Shown here: positions 52,448-60,586 of the stretch, piece by piece
Layout: each line of letters starts with the position of its first letter
How positions within the stretch are numbered: position 1 is the first letter of the stretch
Made by a program: the position numbers and the translations under genes
Source of the DNA: an uncultured Lentibacter sp.
Lineage (GTDB): Bacteria > Pseudomonadota > Alphaproteobacteria > Rhodobacterales > Rhodobacteraceae
Length of the DNA stretch: 64,000 nt
Assembly: GCA_947497495.1 (NCBI GenBank)
Contig: CANMGT010000001.1
Coordinates: forward strand, 186,001 to 250,000
Direction: 5' to 3'
The notes under the pieces: model-generated
Told to the model about the DNA's origin: nothing
Databases searched by the model: none
Seen by the model: only the letters and a program-made list of their open reading frames with translations

Positions 52448-53617
52448 TTACTGCAAATCGGCGAAGGCTTTTTGGAGCCGCGCAACTGCGTCTTCAACAA
52501 TGGCGCGGGGTGTCGCTAGGTTAAAGCGCATAAAGCTTTCGCCGCCTGTGCCAAACGTGGGGCCGTGGTTGGCCGCGATCTTGGCATCTTTCTCGACCCG
52601 ACGGGTAAACTCATCGCGGCTCATCCCCGTGCCTTCAAAGTCAACCCACGCGAGGTAGGTTGACTGCAAGTCCATCGACTGCAAACCGGGGATGCTGTTG
52701 ACACCCGCGTCAAAGACTTTGCGGTTGCCATCCAGATAGGCGACCATCTCGTCAACCCAAGCCGCGCCTTCGGGCGAATAGGCCGCTTCTGCCATGAACA
52801 GGCCAAACGAGTTAGGCGACAGGCCGAGGCCCATCATCCGCTGGGCAAACTCGGCGCGCAGCTTCTCGTCAGGGATGATCACATTGCCCGAGTGGCTCCC
52901 GGCGATGTTGAAGGTCTTGGTTGTCGCCGTCATCATAACGAGGCGGTCTTCTATGTTGTCGATCAGGGCCATAGCCGTGTGCTTCTGGCCGGGCATGACG
53001 ATGTCATGGTGGATCTCGTCGGACACCAGGATCAAGTCATGTTTACGGGCAAATTCAGCAACTTGCTCAAGCTCTTCGCGGCTCCAGACGCGGCCGCCCG
53101 GGTTGTGCGGCGAGCAGAGCACGACCATTTTTTCAGAGCCGTCGAGAATGTCGTCATAGCTGTCAAAGTCCATCTCGTAGCGGCCGTTGTTGAGCACCAT
53201 CGGGCATTCGACAACGCGGCGGTTGTTGGCCTTAATGACTTTGGCGAAGGCGTGGTAGACGGGCGTAAACAGCACAACGCCGTCGCCCTTCTCTGTCCAG
53301 GTGTCTACGCACATCGCGGTGCCGTTCACCAAGCCATGTGTCGTGAAGATAGCGGCAGGGTCAACCTCCCAGTTGTGACGGCTCTTCATCCACCAGCAGA
53401 TCGCGGCGCGGTAGCTCGCGTCATCAGCGTAATAGCCGTAAACGCCGTGGTCGAGCATGCCCTGAAGGGCCTTTTGCACACAGGCTGGCGGGCGAAAATC
53501 CATGTCCGCAACCCACATCGCGATCCCCTCGTCGGCGGGCACGCCATAGAGCGCTTCCATAGCGTCCCACTTGGCAGAGTGTGTTCCCTTGCGGTCGATG
53601 ATTTCGTCGAAGTTCAT
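52448..53617 (-). CDS. MalY/PatB-type PLP beta-C-S lyase
   Basis: 389-residue fold-type I PLP enzyme of the MalY/PatB group, which acts as cystathionine beta-lyase or related C-S lyase. Lys234 in ATTKTFNIAGSHSGN binds PLP. Other family stretches are GIAMWVADMDFRPP, SPHNPGGRVWSREELE and LVSDEIHHDIVMPGQKH. In roseobacters relatives (PatB) also take part in sulfur and tropodithietic acid metabolism; nothing here points to that. GAGGG precedes the start. Confidence 0.92.
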   Translation of the reverse strand: MNFDEIIDRKGTHSAKWDAMEALYGVPADEGIAMWVADMDFRPPACVQKALQGMLDHGVYGYYADDASYRAAICWWMKSRHNWEVDPAAIFTTHGLVNGTAMCVDTWTEKGDGVVLFTPVYHAFAKVIKANNRRVVECPMVLNNGRYEMDFDSYDDILDGSEKMVVLCSPHNPGGRVWSREELEQVAEFARKHDLILVSDEIHHDIVMPGQKHTAMALIDNIEDRLVMMTATTKTFNIAGSHSGNVIIPDEKLRAEFAQRMMGLGLSPNSFGLFMAEAAYSPEGAAWVDEMVAYLDGNRKVFDAGVNSIPGLQSMDLQSTYLAWVDFEGTGMSRDEFTRRVEKDAKIAANHGPTFGTGGESFMRFNLATPRAIVEDAVARLQKAFADLQ

Positions 53618-53708
53618 GGATTTGCCCTCTTGTCTGGTTTGGCCAAGACGCTACCGGATTGCGCGCCAAGCGCAAGGCCATGTTGCACCGCGCGCCAACC
53701 TGCCCTAA

Positions 53709-54236
53709 ATGAGCCTTATGAAACTGCCTATACTCATCCACCCCGACCCGCGGCTCAAGAAGCTCTGCAACCCTGTGCCTGACTTGTCAGACGGGTTGCG
53801 CACACTTGCCGACAACATGTTAGAGACGATGTATGACGCGCCCGGCATTGGCCTTGCGGCGCCGCAGATCGGCGAGCTGACACGCCTGTTTGTGCTGGAT
53901 TGCGTCAAGGAAGAAGGCGAGGCAGCCCGCCCGTTGATCATGTTCAACCCCGAGATTGTCGCCAGCTCAGACGAGACAAATGTCTATGAGGAAGGCTGCC
54001 TGTCGATCCCCGAGCAATACGCCGAAGTCACCCGCCCCAAAGTGGTTGACGTGCGTTGGATCGATCGCGACGGAAACGAGCAGACCGACACCTTTGACGG
54101 CCTCTGGGCAACCTGCTTCCAGCACGAGCTTGACCACCTGAACGGCAAGCTGTTCATCGATCATATCGGGGCGATGCGCCGCCAGATGATCACCCGCAAG
54201 ATGCAAAAGCTCAAACGCGAGATGGCCCGCGCATGA
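53709..54236 (+). CDS. def: Peptide deformylase
   Basis: 175-residue metalloenzyme that removes the formyl group from nascent proteins. All three motifs are intact: GIGLAAPQIG (residues 47-56), EEGCLSIPE with metal ligand Cys97, and QHELDHLNG with His139, Glu140 and His143. The start at 53709 or 53718 (MKLPILIHPDPRLKK) cannot be decided; neither has a strong ribosome site. It heads def-def2-fmt and overlaps the next gene by 4 bp. Confidence 0.96.
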   Translation: MSLMKLPILIHPDPRLKKLCNPVPDLSDGLRTLADNMLETMYDAPGIGLAAPQIGELTRLFVLDCVKEEGEAARPLIMFNPEIVASSDETNVYEEGCLSIPEQYAEVTRPKVVDVRWIDRDGNEQTDTFDGLWATCFQHELDHLNGKLFIDHIGAMRRQMITRKMQKLKREMARA

Positions 54237-54724
54237 GCGTGCGGCCCTGCCTGCCTTGGCCCGACAAGCGCCTGCGCACGGTGGCTGCGCCGGTGGCAGA
54301 AATCACCGACGAGATCCGCGATATCTGGGCTGACATGGTCGACACGATGGAGGCGATGCCAGGCGTCGGCCTTGCTGCTGTGCAGATCGGCGTGATGCAA
54401 CGGCTCGCGGTTGTTGACGCCTCTGACAACCGTGGCGAGGCTGTGCTGATGGCCAACCCCGAGATTGTTGATGCAAGCGCTGTCCTGCGTGAGCACCCCG
54501 AAGCCAGCCCCAACCTACCCGGATTTTCGGCCCGCATAAAGCGGCCACGCGGCGTGAGCGTGCGGTTTTTGAACGCGGAGGGCGCGGTTGAACGGCGCGA
54601 ATTCATCGGCCTTTGGGCCACTTCCGTGCAGCACCAGATTGACCACCTGAACGGCAAAATGTTCTTTGACCACCTCAGCAAAGTGAAGCGCGACATGCTG
54701 CTGCGCAAAGCGAGGAAAGGCTGA
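54233..54724 (+). CDS. Degenerate peptide deformylase paralogue
   Basis: 163-residue deformylase homologue. Motif 1 is kept ([10 protein letters not shown], residues 44-53). Motif 2, normally EGCLS, reads [11 protein letters not shown] (88-98), so the metal-binding Cys is absent. Motif 3, normally HExDH, reads HQIDH (134-138), so the catalytic Glu is Gln. It should not act as a normal deformylase. It is intact, tightly coupled (ATGA at its start, TGATG to fmt), so selection seems to keep it. Possible roles include a binding or regulatory protein; this is inference. Confidence 0.9.
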   Translation: MSVRPCLPWPDKRLRTVAAPVAEITDEIRDIWADMVDTMEAMPGVGLAAVQIGVMQRLAVVDASDNRGEAVLMANPEIVDASAVLREHPEASPNLPGFSARIKRPRGVSVRFLNAEGAVERREFIGLWATSVQHQIDHLNGKMFFDHLSKVKRDMLLRKARKG

Positions 54725-55632
54725 TGCGCATTACCTTTATGGGCTCTCCCGAGTTTTCCGTGCCTGTGCTTGACGCGTTGGTTGCCGCGGGTCACGAGAT
54801 CGCTGCGGTTTATTGCCAACCGCCCCGCCCCGCCGGACGTGGCAAAAAGGAGCGGCCAACACCCGTACACGCCCGCGCTTTGGAGCTTGGGTTCGAAGTG
54901 CGCCATCCGGTGTCCTTGAAAACAGCTGAGGCGCAGGCCGAGTTTGCAAGCTTTGCGCCCGAGGTTGCGATTGTTGTCGCCTACGGGCTTATCCTGCCGC
55001 AGGCTGTTCTCGATACGCCTACGTATGGTTGCCTCAACATCCACGCCTCCCTGCTGCCACGTTGGAGAGGCGCTGCGCCCATTCACCGCGCCGTTATGGC
55101 GGGCGACAGCGAGACAGGCGTTTGCATCATGCAGATGGAAGCTGGCTTGGACACAGGGCCTGTTCTCTTGCGCGAAGCAACCCCGATCGGCACAGAAGAA
55201 ACCACTGCCGAGCTGCATGACCGCCTGTCAGCTCTTGGGGCCAGTTCGATTGTTAAAGCATTGTCACAGATCGATAATCTGACACCAGAAGTACAGCCGG
55301 AAGACGACGTGACTTACGCGGAAAAGATCAGCAAAGACGAAGCCCGCGTTGACTGGACCCAACCCGCAGAGACGGTTGACCGCCAGATACGCGGCCTGTC
55401 CCCCTTCCCCGGCGCGTGGTCCGAGCTTGACGGGGTGCGCGTGAAGCTGTTGGCCTCACGGCTGGTTGAGGGCGAGGGTGAGGCTGGCGAAGTTTTCAAT
55501 ACGTTACCGTATGTTTACTGTGGATCAGGCGCGGTGCAGCTCTTGCGCTTGCAAAAGGCAGGCAGCCGGGCGCAAGATGCCAGCGAGTTCCTGCGCGGGA
55601 CGCCCCTTCCCATCGGCACGCGCTTCACTTAG
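54724..55632 (+). CDS. fmt: Methionyl-tRNA formyltransferase
   Basis: 302-residue enzyme that formylates initiator methionyl-tRNA using 10-formyl-THF. The N-terminal Rossmann-like domain has [33 protein letters not shown] and the catalytic [19 protein letters not shown]. The tRNA-binding C-terminal domain starts near residue 205 ([23 protein letters not shown]). It shares one base with the preceding stop. It works together with def at translation start. Confidence 0.97.
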   Translation: MRITFMGSPEFSVPVLDALVAAGHEIAAVYCQPPRPAGRGKKERPTPVHARALELGFEVRHPVSLKTAEAQAEFASFAPEVAIVVAYGLILPQAVLDTPTYGCLNIHASLLPRWRGAAPIHRAVMAGDSETGVCIMQMEAGLDTGPVLLREATPIGTEETTAELHDRLSALGASSIVKALSQIDNLTPEVQPEDDVTYAEKISKDEARVDWTQPAETVDRQIRGLSPFPGAWSELDGVRVKLLASRLVEGEGEAGEVFNTLPYVYCGSGAVQLLRLQKAGSRAQDASEFLRGTPLPIGTRFT

Positions 55633-55642
55633 GAGAAACCTC

Positions 55643-55879
55643 ATGTTTCCATCCATGATCGGCACCGTCATTATCGCTGGAATTGTCGGTTACATAAGTG
55701 AGAACACAGGCTTTACGCGCAACGGTTTCCTGCAATCGATCATCATCTGCGTTGGCGGCGCATTCGTGTTTTACTTCGTGCGCCTGATGTTCGGCATTGG
55801 CTTTGGCAGCCACGGGCTCAACGCCATCGCATCATCTGTCGGAGCGCTTGTAATTGTCCCGACACATTGGAGGAAATGA
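55643..55879 (+). CDS. Small membrane protein (GlsB/YeaQ-like), first of pair
   Basis: 78-residue protein with two to three hydrophobic segments and glycine-rich spacing (GTVIIAGIVGYISENTG, IIICVGGAFVFYFV). The pattern fits the GlsB/YeaQ/YmgE group of small stress-linked membrane proteins, or a transglycosylase-associated type. AGGAGAAA precedes the ATG at 55643. The next gene follows 1 bp after its stop. Confidence 0.65.
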   Translation: MFPSMIGTVIIAGIVGYISENTGFTRNGFLQSIIICVGGAFVFYFVRLMFGIGFGSHGLNAIASSVGALVIVPTHWRK

Positions 55880-55880
55880 C

Positions 55881-56114
55881 ATGGTTATCTGGCTCATCAT
55901 CATCGGCGCGGCGGCTGGCTTTCTCGCTACCAAGATCATGAAAGTTGAAGCTGACATCGTCACCACTATGGCTTTCGGAATCGGCGGCGCGCTTGTTGGC
56001 GGCTTCGTTTTACGCTTTCTTATCAGTATGATGGGCATGCTTGCGGGGCTTGTTGGAGCCGTGCTTGGTGCGATGCTCGTGATCTGGGTTTGGCAGACTT
56101 ACTTCAAGCGCTAG
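55881..56114 (+). CDS. Small membrane protein (GlsB/YeaQ-like), second of pair
   Basis: 77-residue membrane protein (VIWLIIIGAAAGFLATKIMK; FGIGGALVGGFVLRFLISMMGMLAGLVGAVLGA) with the glycine-rich helices of the GlsB/YeaQ/YmgE group. GGAGGAAATGAC precedes the ATG at 55881. It follows the first copy by 1 bp and converges on the TRIC channel gene without gap. The function of this group is poorly known. Confidence 0.7.
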   Translation: MVIWLIIIGAAAGFLATKIMKVEADIVTTMAFGIGGALVGGFVLRFLISMMGMLAGLVGAVLGAMLVIWVWQTYFKR

Positions 56115-56738
56115 TCACCGCCTCGGGGGGCGTGCCTTATACACCGGCAAGCGCCAGCCAAAGGCTATCGAACCCGCTCGCAGCATCAAGGTGCTGAGCA
56201 CACAACTCCCGAGAATCACCAGTGGCGCGGCTGACAGTGTTGCGGCGATGAGCGCCACTGCCGCGCCGCCAAAAGCGGCCGAAACGTAGAGCTCGCCCTG
56301 ACGTAAAACCATCGGAACCTCATTGGCGACAACGTCACGCATGAGGCCGCCGAAGGTGCCTGTGATCACTCCCATGATCAGCACGATCGGTGCGCCGTAG
56401 CGCAGCTCCATCGCCACGCCCACGCCCGCCGCGGCGGCCACGCCGAGCGCCAAAGCGTCGAGCCAGAGCAATAATCGTGCGCGGCTTTCAAACAGATGCG
56501 CGGTGAAAAAAATCAACGCGGCTGCGCAGCATGCAATGCCGATATGCGCGGGATTAGCGATCCAGAACACCGGATTTCTGTCGAGCAGCAAATCGCGCAA
56601 TGTGCCTCCGCCGACGGCTGTCAGCGTGGCGAGAAAGGCAAAACCGATCAGGTCAAGCTGGGCGCGGGACGCCGCCAAAGCCCCCGTGAGTGCAAAGACA
56701 AACACCGCCGCGTAATCGAGTGTTACGAGCGCGTTCAT
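56115..56738 (-). CDS. Trimeric intracellular cation channel family protein (UPF0126)
   Basis: 207-residue membrane protein with two repeats of a UPF0126/TRIC unit: [25 protein letters not shown] and [21 protein letters not shown]. The GG(x)RD motifs are the family mark. Prokaryotic TRIC proteins conduct K+ or related cations as trimers. The ATG at 56738 overlaps the rnhA stop by 4 bp; longer starts would run through rnhA. It is the last gene of the ispH-led operon. Confidence 0.93.
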   Translation of the reverse strand: MNALVTLDYAAVFVFALTGALAASRAQLDLIGFAFLATLTAVGGGTLRDLLLDRNPVFWIANPAHIGIACCAAALIFFTAHLFESRARLLLWLDALALGVAAAAGVGVAMELRYGAPIVLIMGVITGTFGGLMRDVVANEVPMVLRQGELYVSAAFGGAAVALIAATLSAAPLVILGSCVLSTLMLRAGSIAFGWRLPVYKARPPRR

Positions 56739-57202
56739 GCCTCGCGTTTTTTCGGTTTGAACGGCTCCATTCCGGCGCGGGCAAGCTCGTCGGCACGCTC
56801 GTTTTCGGCGTGGCCCGCGTGGCCTTTGATCCACTTCCACGTCACATTGTGGCGCTCCTGGGCCGCGTCGATACGCTGCCAGAGATCCACGTTTTTGACG
56901 GGCTTTTTGTTGGCGGTTTTCCAACCGTTTCGCTTCCAACCAAAGATCCAGCCAGTCACGCCGTTCTTAACGTAAGCGCTGTCTGTCACAACGGTAAGAG
57001 ATGAGGGCTTTTCCAGCGTTTCCAACGCGTTGATCGCAGCGAGAAGCTCCATCCGGTTGTTGGTCGTGTCGGCTTCTCCGCCCTGCAGACAGCGCTCTTT
57101 CAAGACGGTTTCACCCTGCATTGCCAAGAGCAGAACCCCCCAGCCGCCGGGGCCTGGGTTGCCGCTGCAGGCACCGTCTGTATAGGCAAAAAGCTCAGCC
57201 AT
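56735..57202 (-). CDS. rnhA: Ribonuclease HI
   Basis: 155-residue nuclease that degrades RNA in RNA-DNA hybrids. The catalytic set is intact: Asp9 ([16 protein letters not shown]), Glu52 ([13 protein letters not shown]), Asp74 (VVTDSAYV) and Asp138 ([11 protein letters not shown]), with the basic handle [17 protein letters not shown]. It overlaps the upstream methyltransferase gene by 8 bp and the downstream TRIC gene by 4 bp. Confidence 0.97.
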   Translation of the reverse strand: MAELFAYTDGACSGNPGPGGWGVLLLAMQGETVLKERCLQGGEADTTNNRMELLAAINALETLEKPSSLTVVTDSAYVKNGVTGWIFGWKRNGWKTANKKPVKNVDLWQRIDAAQERHNVTWKWIKGHAGHAENERADELARAGMEPFKPKKREA

Positions 57203-57785
57203 GGGCGCGCACCAGAATGAAGGCGTCAACCGAGCCGGAAAGCCCTTTGGCCTCGCCCTTTTGCGTGGCATAGGGCGTAAAGCCCGCATCTGCCAGAAGC
57301 TGCATGAGTTCCCCTTCCGTAACATAGGTATATTGCCGCCCGATGCTGTCGCGCGCGGCGCTGTCACCCAGCTTCATGCCAATGTGAAACACGCCCTGCG
57401 ACTTGAGAGCCCGCTTGATGCGGCTCAGGTGCGCGGGCAAGTCTTCGCGAGGGGAATGAAGCAGAGAAAAGCTTGCCCATACGCCATCGTATGCGCTCTC
57501 CACATCCAGCTCGTCAAAATAGGCGTGATAAGCGTTTACCCCCGGCTGTTGCACCGCCAGCGCAACCATTTCAGCGGAGCCGTCGAACGCGTCAACAGAA
57601 CAGCCCTGCGCGACCATTTCAGCCGCGAAATGCCCCGGCCCGCAGCCGACATCAAGCACATGCGCCCCAGCGGGCAGCTCCTTGATGAAAGCACGCAGGC
57701 TGTCATGATCTGCCTGATTGATCGTCAGGCCCGCGTATTCAGCGGCTTTCGCGTCATAGACGGCCAGTGTCTTCGCGTCGCTCAC
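57195..57785 (-). CDS. Class I SAM-dependent methyltransferase
   Basis: 196-residue methyltransferase with Rossmann fold. Motif I is [20 protein letters not shown], followed by an acidic post-I region ([13 protein letters not shown]) and [34 protein letters not shown]. The substrate is unknown. It overlaps ispH (4 bp) and rnhA (8 bp), so it is within the operon, which gives no clear hint to its role. Confidence 0.9.
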   Translation of the reverse strand: MSDAKTLAVYDAKAAEYAGLTINQADHDSLRAFIKELPAGAHVLDVGCGPGHFAAEMVAQGCSVDAFDGSAEMVALAVQQPGVNAYHAYFDELDVESAYDGVWASFSLLHSPREDLPAHLSRIKRALKSQGVFHIGMKLGDSAARDSIGRQYTYVTEGELMQLLADAGFTPYATQKGEAKGLSGSVDAFILVRAHG

Positions 57786-58732
57786 GCCGGAACCCTCAGC
57801 ACGCGGGGCACTTTGAATTCGACGTTTTCTTTTGCCGTTTCAAGCACTTCTGTCGTTACATCATAGCGCTCAGCGAAGGCTGCGACGACTTCCTCAACCA
57901 GCACTTCGGGCGCTGAGGCTCCTGCCGTGATGCCGATGGTTTTGATGCCTTCAAGCGCGCGCCAGTCGATCTCGGAGGCGCGGCCGACAAGTTGCGCATA
58001 GGCGCAGCCCTCTTTTGCGCCAACTTCCACCAAACGGCGCGAGTTCGACGAGTTGGGCGCACCGACAACCAGTAAAGCGTCAACCTTGCCAGCCATGGCT
58101 TTTACAGCGGCCTGGCGGTTGGTCGTCGCGTAGCAGATGTCTTCCTTATGCGGCCCAACAATGGCGGGAAAACGCGCTTGCAAGGCCTCGACGATACCGG
58201 CTGTGTCGTCAACCGAGAGGGTTGTTTGGGTAACGAAGGCGAGCTTAGCCTCGTCGCGCACCTTAACGTGCGCCACGTCGGCTTCTGTTTCGACGAGCAG
58301 CACTTCGCCCTCGGGCAACTGGCCCATTGTGCCGATGGTTTCGGGGTGGCCCGTGTGGCCTATCATAATGATTTGAAGACCTTTTTCCGAGTGTCGCTCG
58401 GCCTCGATATGGACCTTACTGACCAGCGGGCAAGTCGCGTCAACAAAGACCATCTCGCGGCGGGCGGCTTCGGCGGGCACCGCTTTGGGGACACCGTGCG
58501 CCGAGAAAATAACGGGGCGGTCATCGGGGCAGTCTTCAAGCTCTTCGACAAAGACAGCCCCCTTGGCGCGCAAGTCATCAACGACGAATTTGTTATGAAC
58601 GATCTCGTGGCGCACAAACACCGGCGCGCCCCATTTTTCGAGCGCCATTTCAACGATCTTGATCGCGCGGTCCACGCCCGCGCAAAAACCGCGCGGGGCG
58701 GCGAGATAGACTGTCAGGGCTGGTTTACTCAT
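57782..58732 (-). CDS. ispH: 4-hydroxy-3-methylbut-2-enyl diphosphate reductase
   Basis: 316-residue Fe-S enzyme of the last step of the MEP isoprenoid pathway, making IPP and DMAPP. The three cluster cysteines are in [24 protein letters not shown] and [11 protein letters not shown]; the substrate region has [15 protein letters not shown] and [22 protein letters not shown] precedes the ATG. It leads an operon of four overlapping genes (ispH, methyltransferase, rnhA, TRIC). Confidence 0.97.
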   Translation of the reverse strand: MSKPALTVYLAAPRGFCAGVDRAIKIVEMALEKWGAPVFVRHEIVHNKFVVDDLRAKGAVFVEELEDCPDDRPVIFSAHGVPKAVPAEAARREMVFVDATCPLVSKVHIEAERHSEKGLQIIMIGHTGHPETIGTMGQLPEGEVLLVETEADVAHVKVRDEAKLAFVTQTTLSVDDTAGIVEALQARFPAIVGPHKEDICYATTNRQAAVKAMAGKVDALLVVGAPNSSNSRRLVEVGAKEGCAYAQLVGRASEIDWRALEGIKTIGITAGASAPEVLVEEVVAAFAERYDVTTEVLETAKENVEFKVPRVLRVPA

Positions 58733-58794
58733 GGCGCGCTCCTTTAAGACATTGAGCTAAGCGATGCGTTGGGTCAGGTCTAGGCCCAAGACGT

Positions 58795-58832
58795 AAAAAA
58801 GGCGCGAGTTGCCTTTGCAAAACGCGCCTTTT
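58795..58832 (-). terminator. Rho-independent terminator of the NYN gene
   Basis: On the minus strand AAAAGGCGCG and CGCGCCTTTT form a 10-bp stem around a 16-base loop, followed by two more T's. It lies 16 bp beyond the NYN stop codon and upstream of ispH, so it separates the two units. Confidence 0.85.
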
Positions 58833-58847
58833 AACAGCCTTAAAGGC

Positions 58848-59420
58848 TTAGTCTTGATCCTCGAACGCTGGCTCACGCGACACTGGCTCGTCCCGTGGGG
58901 GGCGGCCGATCACGTCTTTCAGGTCATTCAGCTCGATAAAGTTGTCCGCCTGACGGCGCAACTCATCGGCGATCATTGGCGGCTGGCTGCGGATGGTCGA
59001 GACCACAGAGACACGCACACCTTGGCGTTGCAAGCTTTCGATCAGCGGACGGAAGTCACCGTCGCCGGAGAAGATCACGATGTGATCAACATGTGGCGCA
59101 AGCTCCATCGCATCGACCGCAAGCTCGATGTCCATATTGCCCTTCACCTTGCGGCGGCCCATCGAGTCGGTAAACTCTTTGGCGGGCTTTGTGACCATGT
59201 TGAAACCGTTGTAATGCAGCCAGTCCACCAGCGGGCGGATTGGCGAGTATTCCTCGTTTTCAAGCAGGGCCGTGTAGTAAAACGCGCGCAGGAGCTTGCC
59301 GCGGCGCATAAATTCGCTCCGCAAAAGCTTGTAATCGATATCAAATCCGAGTGCCTTGGCGGCAGAATAGAGATTTGCGCCATCGATGAACAGCGCGAGC
59401 CGTTCGTCTTTGTAAAACAT
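58848..59420 (-). CDS. NYN domain (LabA/DUF88) protein
   Basis: 190-residue PIN-like nuclease of the NYN/LabA group, presumed to cut RNA. Acidic residues expected for the active site are visible in RLALFIDGANLYSA (Asp13), KGNMDIELAVDAM and HIVIFSGDGDFRPLIE. A short polar C-terminal tail follows. GGAAG precedes the ATG. Its RNA target is unknown; relatives in alphaproteobacteria are widely conserved beside isoprenoid or folate genes. Confidence 0.92.
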   Translation of the reverse strand: MFYKDERLALFIDGANLYSAAKALGFDIDYKLLRSEFMRRGKLLRAFYYTALLENEEYSPIRPLVDWLHYNGFNMVTKPAKEFTDSMGRRKVKGNMDIELAVDAMELAPHVDHIVIFSGDGDFRPLIESLQRQGVRVSVVSTIRSQPPMIADELRRQADNFIELNDLKDVIGRPPRDEPVSREPAFEDQD

Positions 59421-59572
59421 TGGTGTTCTTCCTTCTATGTCAGCCCCTATAAAAAATCCGCGTGAGTGGTATTGAGTGGTAACGGATAGGCGAGACTAGG
59501 GCGCACGCGTATGGGCAACAAACAAAGTGATCAAGCCCATTTTTGTGTCAGCAAAAGGATAGGTTTTCACAT

Positions 59573-60136
59573 ATGAAAGAGCAAATTTTCCTTGTGGCAC
59601 TTGGCGGTAACTTGCCGTCGGCGGTTGGTGCGCCAGAGTTGACGTTGCGGAAAGCCCTAGAGCGCTTTGCCGCCTTTGAGCTGCATTTGGAGGCTGTGAG
59701 CCGGTTCTATGAAACGCCGTGCTTTCCCGCCGGAGCGGGGCCTGACTACGTCAACGCGGCGGCGCGAGTTCGCGCAAACCTTCCTGCCCGTGAAGTCCTG
59801 TCGCGCCTGCACGAGATTGAAGCCGAATTTGGCCGCGAACGCGTGAACCGCTGGGGTATGCGCTGCCTTGACCTTGACTTGCTCGCGATGGGCGACGCTG
59901 TTTTGCCTGACCTTGAGCAGTATACGGAATGGCAGGCCTTGCCTCTTGAGGCGCAGAAACAGCAGGCCCCAGAGGGGCTTATCCTGCCACATCCGCGCCT
60001 CGGCGAGCGGGCTTTTGTGCTGGTTCCGCTGGCCGATGTGGCCGAAGGCTGGCGCCACCCAGTTTCAGGGCAAACCGTTCCCGAGATGCTGGCGGCTTTG
60101 CCAGAGGCCGAAAAACAAGCCGTGAAACCGCTTTAA
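59573..60136 (+). CDS. folK: 2-amino-4-hydroxy-6-hydroxymethyldihydropteridine diphosphokinase
   Basis: 187-residue HPPK, which transfers pyrophosphate from ATP in folate synthesis. Family stretches are VALGGNLPS, FYETPCFPAGAGPDYVNAAARV, LHEIEAEFGRERVNRWGMRCLDLDLLAMGD and LILPHPRLGERAFVLVPLADVA. The ATG at 59573 lacks a strong ribosome site. The gene precedes rpoZ by 75 bp, as in many roseobacters. Confidence 0.94.
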   Translation: MKEQIFLVALGGNLPSAVGAPELTLRKALERFAAFELHLEAVSRFYETPCFPAGAGPDYVNAAARVRANLPAREVLSRLHEIEAEFGRERVNRWGMRCLDLDLLAMGDAVLPDLEQYTEWQALPLEAQKQQAPEGLILPHPRLGERAFVLVPLADVAEGWRHPVSGQTVPEMLAALPEAEKQAVKPL

Positions 60137-60211
60137 GAGCCTTTTTCGCCTTGTGTTTTCTGCGATTGCAGCCTAAATACCAGCCTTCACAAGACTGATC
60201 TGGAGTGTCCC

Positions 60212-60565
60212 ATGGCCCGCGTTACTGTTGAAGATTGCGTTGATAAAGTTCCCAACCGGTTTGAACTTGTCATGCTTGCGGCCCATCGTGCGCGCGAAAT
60301 TTCTGCTGGTGGCGCTTTGACGGTTGAGCGTGACAACGACAAAAACCCTGTCGTGTCGCTGCGAGAAATCGCCGAAGAGACACAGTCAGCCGACGATCTT
60401 CGCGAGCGCCTGATCGAATCAAACCAGACACAGATCGAAGTTGATGAGCCAGAAGATGACGCCATGGCGCTTCTGATGGGCGCTGAAGCTGATAAGCCTG
60501 CCGAAGACGACATGTCTGAAGAGCAGCTGCTGCGTCAGTTGATGGAAGCTCAAGGCCAGGGCTAA
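60212..60565 (+). CDS. rpoZ: RNA polymerase omega subunit
   Basis: 117-residue omega subunit, which helps assemble RNA polymerase and binds ppGpp with beta prime in some bacteria. The start [30 protein letters not shown] and [10 protein letters not shown] are the family core. An acidic C-terminal tail (residues 73-117, [20 protein letters not shown]) is typical of alphaproteobacteria. It lies 21 bp before rsh. Confidence 0.97.
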   Translation: MARVTVEDCVDKVPNRFELVMLAAHRAREISAGGALTVERDNDKNPVVSLREIAEETQSADDLRERLIESNQTQIEVDEPEDDAMALLMGAEADKPAEDDMSEEQLLRQLMEAQGQG

Positions 60566-60586
60566 CCCTGAAAAAGGCGCGATCGG

